Assembly: GCF_009696265.1 (NCBI RefSeq)
Contig: NZ_VUMH01000001.1
Span: forward strand, 372,001-436,000
Origin: Desulfovibrio porci
GTDB lineage: Bacteria; Desulfobacterota; Desulfovibrionia; Desulfovibrionales; Desulfovibrionaceae
Reading direction: 5' to 3'
DNA length: 64,000 nucleotides
Within the stretch, counting starts at the first letter, position 1; each line of letters starts with the position of its first letter. This document shows, in pieces, positions 27,423 to 34,777 of this stretch. The translations under genes and the position numbers were made by a program. The notes below the pieces were generated by a model. That model worked only from the letters and a program-made list of their open reading frames with translations, did no database searches and was not told the DNA's origin.

Positions 27423-28424
27423 TCAGGCGGCGGGGCCGCCCGCCGGGCGGGGCCGGGGCAGCAGAAACCTGCCCTGGAGAATGCGGATCAGCGTGCCGAT
27501 GATCAAAAGTCCGATGACCAGATTGGAAAAGATGAAAATGGGCCAGCTCAGCAGGGCGATGGGGCTGTTCGGATCGTGCGCCAGAAAACGCAATGCGGAT
27601 GCGGACAGGGCGGAAATGCCGAAGGAGAAGCTCCAGAAGGAAGGAGAAAAAGGCTGTTCAAATGTCCAGACCAGCAGCCGGGCCAGGAAGATCAGTTGCA
27701 GCAGGCCGTAGCCGAAAAGCACCTGGGCGAAAATATCCGCCACCCCGCCGTTAACCGACAGGTAGGCCGTACAGGCCACCAGGGGCGGAGCGAGCTGAAT
27801 GCCGATGGTCGGGCGCACCGGCTTGGGCAGTTCGCCCAATGTGCGCAGGCGCGCGAGAATCACGGGCTCCAGGCTCAGCCAGGAAAAAATGCCCGCTCCC
27901 AGGAAGAGAAAGCCCCAATGGCCGTAGCCCAGGCTGCCCAGCGCAATGGCGCTGATCAGGTTGCTGGCCACCGTGGGCAGATACACGCCCGGCGTGGTGG
28001 CTTCCGGCGTGTGCCGCCCCCGCCAGAGTCCGGCGCTGCGGTAGGCGGCAAAGGCCAGCTGCCCCACCGTGCCGAGCACGATCAGCCAGAAGGCCGGCGG
28101 TCTGGCGTAGGGAGCCACGGCCACGCCCACCAGCATGGTGGTGGCGGGAAAAAGGCTGATGAAGCAGCACTGAATGGGGTCCCGCACCTCGGCCAGCGCC
28201 GCCGCGCGGCGGAACAGCCATTTATAGATGAACACGCAGGTCAGGACCAGCCAGACAGCCACGCCCAGAGCCATCAGGCATTCACCCGCCACGGCGGGCA
28301 AGGCCCAGTGCGCCGCGGCGAAACGCCAGGCCGACCCCATGCCGATGATGCCCAGCACCATGCCGAAATACGCGGCCGGGATGGGGAAATACCCGTCCAG
28401 CGGCGTGAGAGCCCGTTCCGCCAT
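27423..28424 (-). CDS. tehA: TDT-family transporter, TehA-like
   Basis: A 333-residue, ten-helix membrane protein of the tellurite-resistance/dicarboxylate transporter family (SLAC1 fold). Recognisable blocks are IPAAYFGMVLGIIGMGSAWR, CCFISLFPATTMLVG, GHWGFLFLGAGIFSWLSLEP and the PFSPSFWSFSFGISALSAS segment. TehA-type proteins are anion channels; the name comes from tellurite tolerance on overexpression and the natural substrate is uncertain. The second Met (28424) is preferred because GGAGG lies 8 bp before it. The gene is separate from the respiratory module upstream (176-bp gap). Confidence 0.88.
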   Translation of the reverse strand: MAERALTPLDGYFPIPAAYFGMVLGIIGMGSAWRFAAAHWALPAVAGECLMALGVAVWLVLTCVFIYKWLFRRAAALAEVRDPIQCCFISLFPATTMLVGVAVAPYARPPAFWLIVLGTVGQLAFAAYRSAGLWRGRHTPEATTPGVYLPTVASNLISAIALGSLGYGHWGFLFLGAGIFSWLSLEPVILARLRTLGELPKPVRPTIGIQLAPPLVACTAYLSVNGGVADIFAQVLFGYGLLQLIFLARLLVWTFEQPFSPSFWSFSFGISALSASALRFLAHDPNSPIALLSWPIFIFSNLVIGLLIIGTLIRILQGRFLLPRPRPAGGPAA

Positions 28425-28600
28425 ATCCGCCTCCATGTATCTTAAAGATTATCCTTTCTGATAAGCCAGGCATGCGCTTATGGCAAGACGGACAAAAAAA
28501 CGCCGCGCCCCGCCGCAATCACCTCTGAACAGGACGCGCCCCCCGTCCGCTTCGCAAGTGGGGACAGGGGGCGCGTCATACGGCAAGGCAAGGTTGTTTT

Positions 28601-30166
28601 CTATCTGCCGGGCGTGATGCGGAAGGAGTTGCTGATATCCGCGAGATCCCGGCGGACTTCCCCGGGCAACTCCCGGTACGGCTGCATGGCTGTTCCCGGA
28701 TACCCTTCCGTGATCACGGCCAGGGCCCGTTGGTGCGTCAGGCCGAAGCGGCGCAGATCCGGCGGCGCGGGCAGCAGGGTGCGCCCGAAGGAGCTGGGCG
28801 CGCCGTCCGGGCCGTGGCAGACGGAACAGGTGTTCGCCCAAGCCGCCTTGGCCGCGGGACCGGGTTCATGCGCGGGCTGGGTAGCGGCCGCGAACATGGA
28901 GAAGCGTCTGGAAAGCGTATCCAGAAGCCGGTCCAGCTTTTCCCGGTCATAAAGACGGAAATAGGGCATGGCCGATCCCGGCGTACCCTCTTTCAGAATG
29001 CCGTAGACATAGTCCCGGTCCGCCCGGATGGCGGCAAGATCGGCGGCGGGCACCAGCAGACGCCCGGCGGCCGGGCCGTCTCCGCGTCCGGCCGCGCCGT
29101 GGCAGGGCAGGCAGGCGCCGTCGTAGATGGTTTCGCCATTGTCATAGACCGTAGCCAGCTTGACCGTAAATGCCTCCAGAGCCTGCTTCCGGAAGGGAGC
29201 CAGGGCCTTGGAGCGCTCTTCGCGCGCGGCTGCGGCCTGGGCATGGCCCGGCGCCAGCACCTGATCCTGAAGAAACTGACGGGCCACCAGCATGGCGGCG
29301 AAGATCACCGGCAAAAGGACCAGCAGAACGCGCGGCCCGATGACCGGCGGCGCGGCTGCGGAGCGCAAAGCCCGGAGCGCCAGCATGGCGGCGGCCGCCC
29401 CCACGGTCACGGCCCAGATGACGGGCCAGTTCAGGTCCGCGCCCACGGAGAACAGCAGGGGAATGCCGATGATCACCTGGGCCAGCGTCGCGCCGAACAG
29501 CCAGTTGCGCAGGCGTGGCGCTTTTTCCGGGTGCTTTCTGGTAGAAAAGAAGAGGTGAAAGGCCGCGCCGAAAACCAGCGCCGCTCCCAGCACATGCAGG
29601 TAACGCAACAGCCAGTGCGCCGCGAACGCGCCGTCCGCACTGAACCCTTCGGCCGCGAAGCGGGGCCAGAGCGCCTGTCGCTCCATCAGCGCCAGGGCTC
29701 CGGTGAAGATGGCCGGCACCGTGAGCAGCGCGCCCACGCCTAGAATCCCGCAGATGAACGCCAGCCACGACCTGCCCGCCAGATTGTGCCCGAAGGCGTC
29801 AATGAGCAGGAAAGCGACGATCAGCAAAGGAATCACGGCCAGCCAAGCATAGGAGAACAGCCCCGTGGCCGTAAAGAAGGCGTAGGAATAGCGCACCTGG
29901 ACGATGAGCAGCGGGGCCACACCCAGCACGACGGCCAGGCTTTTCAGGCCCAGATGCGTGTGCACGACCTCCTTGTTCCAGAGCCGGGAATCGTCGCTCC
30001 CCTCCCCGGCGAGCCATTGTTGCAGGAAGAACAAAAGACCCAGCAGCGCTGTTCCGAGCATGAGCAGCACAAAGAACAGATGCAGGCCGAAACTGATGAA
30101 AAGCAAGCCGTTCTGCCAGGATTCCGGCAGGGGCATTCTGAGAAAAAGATCGTTCCATTCAGTCAT
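28601..30166 (-). CDS. Cytochrome bd-like membrane subunit with two c-haem sites
   Basis: A 521-residue protein. About eight membrane helices (GLLFISFGLHLFFVLLMLG, SLAVVLGVAPLLIVQVRYS, LLRYLHVLGAALVFGAAFHL) resemble a bd-oxidase-type subunit. They are followed by a periplasmic tail with two c-haem sites, CLPCH (352-356) and CSVCH (447-451), each in a cytochrome c domain (PGSAMPYFRLYDREKLDRLL and PGTAMQPYRELPGEVRRDL). The start directly follows the upstream stop, with GGAG inside that gene's end. It probably takes electrons between the quinone pool and the partner TsdA-like cytochrome. The exact reaction is unknown. Confidence 0.78.
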   Translation of the reverse strand: MTEWNDLFLRMPLPESWQNGLLFISFGLHLFFVLLMLGTALLGLLFFLQQWLAGEGSDDSRLWNKEVVHTHLGLKSLAVVLGVAPLLIVQVRYSYAFFTATGLFSYAWLAVIPLLIVAFLLIDAFGHNLAGRSWLAFICGILGVGALLTVPAIFTGALALMERQALWPRFAAEGFSADGAFAAHWLLRYLHVLGAALVFGAAFHLFFSTRKHPEKAPRLRNWLFGATLAQVIIGIPLLFSVGADLNWPVIWAVTVGAAAAMLALRALRSAAAPPVIGPRVLLVLLPVIFAAMLVARQFLQDQVLAPGHAQAAAAREERSKALAPFRKQALEAFTVKLATVYDNGETIYDGACLPCHGAAGRGDGPAAGRLLVPAADLAAIRADRDYVYGILKEGTPGSAMPYFRLYDREKLDRLLDTLSRRFSMFAAATQPAHEPGPAAKAAWANTCSVCHGPDGAPSSFGRTLLPAPPDLRRFGLTHQRALAVITEGYPGTAMQPYRELPGEVRRDLADISNSFRITPGR

Positions 30167-30168
30167 GT

Positions 30169-31521
30169 CTACTTCTCCCTGGGGTCCAGTTGATGAAGGC
30201 GTGAATCCCGGTTGGCCAGCGTATAGAGATAGCTGGCCAGAAGCAGACGTTCCTGATCGGAACCGCTGAACGGCGTCATAAACGGCGCCAGATTCTGGGT
30301 GATGCCGGTGATGGCGTTGATGCCGTCCAGCGTGCGCCCGGCAAGACGCTCACGGATGCCGTTGATGCCGTCTTCGGTATGGCAGACGCCGCAATTGGCC
30401 GCGAACAGGGCACAGCCGTCCCTGCTTTCCGGCGACAGCCCGGCGGCGTTGTTGATCCAGCGCATACGCGGCAGCAGAGCCTGATTTCCGGCGGCCAGGG
30501 CCAGATTTTCAGCCATGGGAATCTGGTTGGCGTACATGTAGCCCGGCAGCAGATAAGGACCGCGCACGAATTCGCGGATGCGCTCGAATTCCATAACCAG
30601 CCCCACGCAAAGAATGACGGTGGGGATGCACAGCAGTCGGCACAGCCATTTCCGCCGCAACAGGGCCGTCAGGGCCGTGGTCAGGATGCAGAGCGCGGCC
30701 AGGCCATTGAGCGCGGGCAGCAGGTGCGGCGACTGCGACAGATACGAGGTGGCCGCCGCGAACTTCCAGTGGGTGAGATAGGTCTGCGGCACCCTGGAAA
30801 AGTAGACAAAGGCGCAGGCCGCCGTGATCAGGGACGCGCCCAGAAAAACCGCGCCCGTCAGGCGCAGGGCCCGGCGGCGTTCCTCTCCGGCCCCGGTGAA
30901 GCGCCAGGCGATCCAGGCCAGCAGGCAGAGCGCGCCGAGGCTCAGGCCACCCGCCACGCGCAGGAAGAACTGCGGAAGGAAGGTGGGGTTGAAATAGGCC
31001 TCGCGGAAGGTCTGGCCCCAGGGCCAGCCGTCAGGCGTGAGCATGAAGCCGAGAATGCCCGAAATCAGAAAGGCCGAACTCACGGCCACGGCCACGTACC
31101 CCCAGCCCAACGCAACGAGAACGCCGGGCCGGTCCTGGGCCAGCCGATCCCAGAGGTAGTAGTAGACCAGCAAAAGCGCCACTTCAGTAGTGAACGCGCC
31201 CCATTCAATGAACCAGGGCCAGAAAAAGAGGTGGATCAGCGAGCCTATGCCCTCAGGAGCCAGCGCGCCGGTGATGAACCAGATGCCCACGCCGGTGACC
31301 GCGCCGATGGAGGTGGTGACCACCACGACCGGTCCGAGCAGGCTGCGGCTGATCCGCGCCCAGGACGGGCCTTTGCCCAGCCAGGTCAGCGTCTGGAAAA
31401 GAACGAGCATGCTCATCAGGCCGATGGCCAGGCCGTGACTGATGAGGACGTGTAAAACGGCGTCAAGGGCGATGGTCATGCCGTCGCCGAGGCCGGGAAT
31501 GTGCAGGATGGGAAAGATCAT
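30169..31521 (-). CDS. CydA-like membrane subunit fused to cytochrome c domain
   Basis: A 450-residue protein with about nine membrane helices. AFTTEVALLLVYYYLWDRLA and SAFLISGILGFMLTPDGWP align by eye with the CydA region around the second and third helices, and His residues fall in hydrophobic segments. A periplasmic C-terminal domain carries CGVCH (377-381). c-Haem-bearing members of the bd superfamily have been described, and this fits that kind of protein better than a normal CydA. It is sandwiched tightly between the TsdA-like cytochrome and the 28601 subunit, so the three form one complex. It could reduce O2, or pass electrons to or from sulfur compounds. Confidence 0.75.
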   Translation of the reverse strand: MIFPILHIPGLGDGMTIALDAVLHVLISHGLAIGLMSMLVLFQTLTWLGKGPSWARISRSLLGPVVVVTTSIGAVTGVGIWFITGALAPEGIGSLIHLFFWPWFIEWGAFTTEVALLLVYYYLWDRLAQDRPGVLVALGWGYVAVAVSSAFLISGILGFMLTPDGWPWGQTFREAYFNPTFLPQFFLRVAGGLSLGALCLLAWIAWRFTGAGEERRRALRLTGAVFLGASLITAACAFVYFSRVPQTYLTHWKFAAATSYLSQSPHLLPALNGLAALCILTTALTALLRRKWLCRLLCIPTVILCVGLVMEFERIREFVRGPYLLPGYMYANQIPMAENLALAAGNQALLPRMRWINNAAGLSPESRDGCALFAANCGVCHTEDGINGIRERLAGRTLDGINAITGITQNLAPFMTPFSGSDQERLLLASYLYTLANRDSRLHQLDPREK

Positions 31522-31524
31522 GGC

Positions 31525-32400
31525 TCACTTTCCCTCCGGCAGAGGAATCACCCGCTTGATCTTGTCGGGACCGGCGGACACGAATTGGGGCCGGGGCCGG
31601 GCGTTGACGAAACCGGTCACGTCAATGGCCTGCTCCTGCGTCAGCGAAGGCGCGTTTTTGGGCATAAAGCGCCAGGCGAAAACGGAAAAGGTGCTGACGC
31701 GGTGCATGCCCGCCCCGTCGTTGTAGGAACCCTCGCCCCAGAGCGGCGGTGCGATAGGCGTGCCCTGGCCCGCGTCGCCGTGGCAACGCGCGCAAACATC
31801 CGCGTAGACCTTGCCGCCGTTGCCCAGATCGGCTTTGTGCGGATTGCCGAGATCGGCGGGCAGAGCCCAGGGCAGCTTGGAGTAAATGGGAATGTCCTTG
31901 GATATCCACTGCATATAGACCAGCAAAGACTGCATGACCTGGCTGTCCAGAGCCGGGGCCACGCCGTTCATGCTGCGTTGGAAACAGTCCTGCACGCGCA
32001 TGGCCAGGTCCACGGTATAATCCTGGCGGCCGCGAAAACGCGGGTACGTGGCGCCCACGCCCACCAGCGAAATGGTGTTCAGACTTCTGCCGCCGTCAAA
32101 ATGGCAGCTGGAACAGGACAGATCATTCTTGGAATACTCTCCGGCGTATTTTTTCGTCTCGGTCATAATTTTGTAGCCGAGCATCACTTCCGCGCGGATG
32201 TTTTCCGGCGCGTCCTCGGGGCGCGGCGGGTTGAAAAAAGGCCTGGCGGACGGCGGCGCGGCGCTCTGCTTCACCGCCGCGTCTTCCTGGGCGAGCCGCT
32301 TGGTCGCAAGCGTGGAGCGGAAAAAAGTCAGCAGCCAAACGCCGAACACGAGCAAAAGTATTGCCAGCGCAAGGGCAAAATAAATATTACGGTTTTTCAT
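31525..32400 (-). CDS. TsdA-like dihaem cytochrome c
   Basis: A 291-residue membrane-anchored (segment at 8-27) dihaem cytochrome. Haem sites are CSSCH (96-100) and CARCH (203-207). The sequence between them, with YPRFRGRQDYT and VQDCFQRSMNG, closely resembles thiosulfate dehydrogenase/tetrathionate reductase TsdA, where the RxxDCFxRSMNG block is characteristic. TsdA interconverts thiosulfate and tetrathionate in the periplasm. The ATG at 32400 has GGAG 6 bp upstream. As first gene of the leftward module with two bd-like c-haem subunits, it suggests quinone-coupled thiosulfate/tetrathionate chemistry, which is an inference. Confidence 0.82.
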   Translation of the reverse strand: MKNRNIYFALALAILLLVFGVWLLTFFRSTLATKRLAQEDAAVKQSAAPPSARPFFNPPRPEDAPENIRAEVMLGYKIMTETKKYAGEYSKNDLSCSSCHFDGGRSLNTISLVGVGATYPRFRGRQDYTVDLAMRVQDCFQRSMNGVAPALDSQVMQSLLVYMQWISKDIPIYSKLPWALPADLGNPHKADLGNGGKVYADVCARCHGDAGQGTPIAPPLWGEGSYNDGAGMHRVSTFSVFAWRFMPKNAPSLTQEQAIDVTGFVNARPRPQFVSAGPDKIKRVIPLPEGK

Positions 32401-32406
32401 TGTCAC

Positions 32407-32924
32407 TCCATTTCATGGAAATTATGGCGGACTGCGAATCCGCCACAGGGGGGGAAAGTGTAAATCGAAAGCGGCTCCGTAAGAGATAAGAGTCGGTTGA
32501 GGTGAACGATATTCTGATATTTTTATAAAAATTTCAGCACATTAGAATAATTCACAGTGTGAATATTCTATATAGGGGGTACCATAACGCATCGGGAAGT
32601 CAACATGGATACCCCCGATATGGCGGTCCCTCCCTGAACGACGGGGGCTCCGGACGGCGAAAATCGGGCCCGGATGCCGGGCCCACGACCTGAAAACGCA
32701 CGCGCCAGCCGTTGCGGCATCCGCAAGCAGCGGCCGCTGGAAAAAGGAGTGGATTTATTATTGAAAAAGTGTATGCTTCTCATTAGCTGAAATGGATGTG
32801 CACCATGTCCACGAAAGCGCCGCCGGACACGCAATTCAAAGCCAATACCCAGCTCCGTGTCCGGTTTTTCCGCCGTTGAAGGCCCCTTTCAGGCCTCCGG
32901 CGTCTACATAAGGAGAATTTTCAC
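32407..32924. other. divergent intergenic region with operator-like palindrome
   Basis: This 518-bp gap has no convincing gene. It holds the palindrome at 32550-32564, an AT-rich promoter-like part (32510-32575), and a GC-rich hairpin at 32666-32684 (GGGCCCGG, loop ATG). An 88-codon minus-strand ORF here lacks any recognisable feature and I do not accept it. Confidence 0.6.
32550..32564. promoter_or_regulatory. candidate operator ATTCACA-G-TGTGAAT
   Basis: A perfect 7-1-7 inverted repeat in the AT-rich part upstream of the TsdA/bd-like operon. The order TCACA-TGTGA is everted relative to Crp/HcpR sites (TGTGA-TCACA), so it may bind another dimeric regulator. Position fits control of the leftward respiratory genes. 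Confidence 0.45.
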
Positions 32925-33614
32925 ATGACGACCAACACTTCCATTCTGGAACAACTCAGCCCCCGGAACAGCATTCTGCTGATGATCGACCTGCAGCCGC
33001 AAATGGCCTTCGGCGTCGCCAATATCGACCGCCAGGAACTGAAGAACAACGCCGTGGCCCTGGCCAAGGCGGCCAAGGTTTTCAACGTGCCCACCTTCAT
33101 CACCAGCGTGGAAACGGAAAGCTTCAGCGGCTTCACCTTCCCGGAAATCACCAGCATCTTTCCCGAGGCTGACGTTTACGAACGCACCAGCATGAACTCC
33201 TGGGACTCCAAAAAGCTGCGCGACGACATCAAGGCCGTGGGCCGCAAAAAACTGGTCATGTGCGGCCTGTGGACCGAAGTCTGCATCAACACGGCCTGCA
33301 ACTCCGCCATGCTGGACGGTTTTGAACCCTACATCGTGGCCGACGTCTGCGGCGCCACCAGCAAAATGGCCCAGGAATACTCCATGCAGCGCATGATCCA
33401 GGCCGGGGCCCATCCGGTCACCTGGCAGCAGGTCATGCTGGAATGGCAGCGTGACTGGGCCAAGCGCGACACCTACGACGCGGTCATGGACATCGTCCGC
33501 ACCCACAGCGGCGCTTACGGCATGGGCGTGGATTATGCTTACACCATGGTTCACAAGCAGCCCCAGCGCGGCCAGTGGAAGGGCAAGATAGTCAAGGCCC
33601 CCACCCAGCTCTAA
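32925..33614 (+). CDS. Isochorismatase-fold cysteine hydrolase (YcaC-like)
   Basis: A 229-residue hydrolase. The Asp of ILLMIDLQPQM, and the nucleophilic Cys in LVMCGLWTEVCINTACNSA with its cis-peptide region, mark the isochorismatase/nicotinamidase superfamily. YcaC-like enzymes act on small amides or imines; the substrate is unknown. A good AAGGAG precedes the ATG, and a strong terminator (33641-33669) follows. The C-terminal extension after residue 190 (YGMGVDYAYTMVHKQ) is typical of the YcaC/RutB-like branch with amidohydrolase neighbours; here that neighbour is a ruined pseudogene. Confidence 0.88.
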   Translation: MTTNTSILEQLSPRNSILLMIDLQPQMAFGVANIDRQELKNNAVALAKAAKVFNVPTFITSVETESFSGFTFPEITSIFPEADVYERTSMNSWDSKKLRDDIKAVGRKKLVMCGLWTEVCINTACNSAMLDGFEPYIVADVCGATSKMAQEYSMQRMIQAGAHPVTWQQVMLEWQRDWAKRDTYDAVMDIVRTHSGAYGMGVDYAYTMVHKQPQRGQWKGKIVKAPTQL

Positions 33615-33640
33615 GCTTTACGCGCATCTCGCATTCATGC

Positions 33641-33669
33641 GGGCCGGAACCCTGCCGCGGTTCCGGCCC
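33641..33669 (+). terminator. terminator after isochorismatase-fold gene
   Basis: A perfect 11-bp stem (33641-33651 with 33659-33669, arm GGGCCGGAACC), 7-base loop, followed by GTGTCTTTT. Confidence 0.8.
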
Positions 33670-33720
33670 GTGTCTTTTCACGCCCCCCCCCTAACAGTCG
33701 TTTCCGGCAAAGAAGCATAT

Positions 33721-34155
33721 ATGACCGCAGCCGATCTCATTCTGTACAACGGCGATATCCACACCATGGACCGCCAAAAGCCTCTGGCCCGCGCCGCAGC
33801 CGTCAAGGCGACCGCTTTCTGGCCGTAGGCGACGACTAAGGACGTCCTGCGCCTGGCAAACTTGAAAACCACAGCCGTCGAGCTGCGCGGCCGCGTTCTG
33901 ATCCCCGGCCTCAACGACTCCCATCTGCATTTGATCCGGGGCGGCCTCAGCTACAACCTGGAGTTGCGCAGGGAGGACGTGCCCTCTCTGGCCGACGCCC
34001 TGCGCATGCTCAAGGCCCAGGCGGAGCCACTCCGACCCCGCAATGGGTGCGCATGATGGGCGGCTGGAGCGCATTCCAGTTCGCCGAACGCCGCATGCCC
34101 CCCTGGACGAAATCAATACTGCGGCCCGGAAATGGAAGGCGAACTGCAGGTCGTG
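33721..34155 (+). pseudogene. degraded YtcJ-like amidohydrolase
   Basis: The remains of an amidohydrolase (family 3, YtcJ type). The frame opens MTAADLILYNGDIHTMDRQK, then shifts: RFLAVGDD appears in another frame, and EDVLRLANLKTTAVELRG with IPGLNDSHLHLIRGGLSYNL (metal-binding HxH) in a third. A further shift is needed before QWVRMMGGWSAFQFAERRMP. Only about 140 of the usual ~550 residues remain and at least three frame changes are needed, so it is dead. The end is lost next to repeat element X-C and a MITE. It probably once formed a unit with the isochorismatase-fold gene just upstream. Confidence 0.85.
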
Positions 34156-34162
34156 GTCCGGC

Positions 34163-34258
34163 TGCTGGCGGCGTCATCTGGCGTTTTTTGCTGCTTGCGT
34201 ACTGGAGTACGCTCCGCGCAAAAAGCGCCATCTTCCTTGTCTGCGCCGAAAAATCTTA
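34163..34258. repeat. structured repeat X, copy C
   Basis: Shares with copies A (46497) and B (51296) the GCGGCGTCA start block, a central hairpin (here GCGTAC-TGGA-GTACGC, 34198-34213) and the tail ending AAAAATCTT. The middle stem TGGCGTTTTTTGC pairs with GCAAAAAGCGCCA (about 34179-34192 with 34218-34230), a sequence quite unlike the other copies but still able to pair. The MITE inserted just past its right end. Confidence 0.65.
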
Positions 34259-34264
34259 TTTTTT

Positions 34265-34405
34265 GGCTCTGTACTATAAAAGGGTTTATGGATGGTTCGG
34301 AAGGTTATTTTTCTTGGAAAATATAACCTCAAATACCCAAACTCTATTAATAATATTAAATCATTTCAATATATTATAAAATAAACCCTTTTATAGTACA
34401 GAGCC
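34265..34405. mobile_element. MITE with 25-bp perfect terminal repeats
   Basis: The ends 34265-34289 and 34381-34405 are perfect 25-bp inverted copies beginning GGCTCTGTACTATAAA. Both are flanked by the 8-bp direct repeat TATTTTTT (34257-34264 and 34406-34413), a target-site duplication. The element is 141 bp, AT-rich inside and codes for nothing. The GGCTCTGT end and 8-bp duplication recall IS6-type ends (8-bp duplications also occur in ISL3 and IS1595); no transposase is in the window, so it was moved in trans. Confidence 0.9.
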
Positions 34406-34777
34406 TATTTTTTAGGATGCTCCCGACACCAATCATCCGTCTGCGCTTCGCTCCGGCGGAGCAAAGGGGCTTTGCCCCTTTTTGCCCGCTACTGAGCTAT
34501 CTAGTCAATAAATAAAGATTTTTTAGATGCGTCTGCCCTGCGGCGCCTACATTGACTCCTTTTCTTTTTCCTGCCACCGTACTTTTTTGAAGGGCCGGGA
34601 AACGAAAATTCCGAGGCTGTCGCCATACCGGCTTACAGACAGCCACAGCCATGCTCCCGGCAGCAATGATGCGGCCGGGCATGCGAAAGCGTTTCCGGCC
34701 GACCGCCGGAGCCGTACTCGAAACAACAAGGGGGGCGTTGTGCGCGCCCTTTTTTATATTTTGCATATGGAGCAACA
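34406..34777. other. gene-free spacer with two terminator-like stems
   Basis: No convincing gene. A hairpin AAAGGGGC-TTT-GCCCCTTT sits at 34463-34481 followed by TT. A GC-rich stem ending in T6 (about 34728-34756) lies only ~22 bp before the start at 34778. The latter could be an attenuator or the end of an upstream transcript. An 84-codon ORF across this region is not supported. Confidence 0.55.

Noticed and set aside
32550..32564. Fnr or HcpR consensus site
   Set aside because: The half-sites are in everted order (TCACA then TGTGA), which does not match TGTGA-N6-TCACA or TTGAT-N4-ATCAA.
32568..32834. 88-codon minus-strand ORF
   Set aside because: No ribosome site, no motif, biased composition; it lies over the hairpin of a divergent promoter region.
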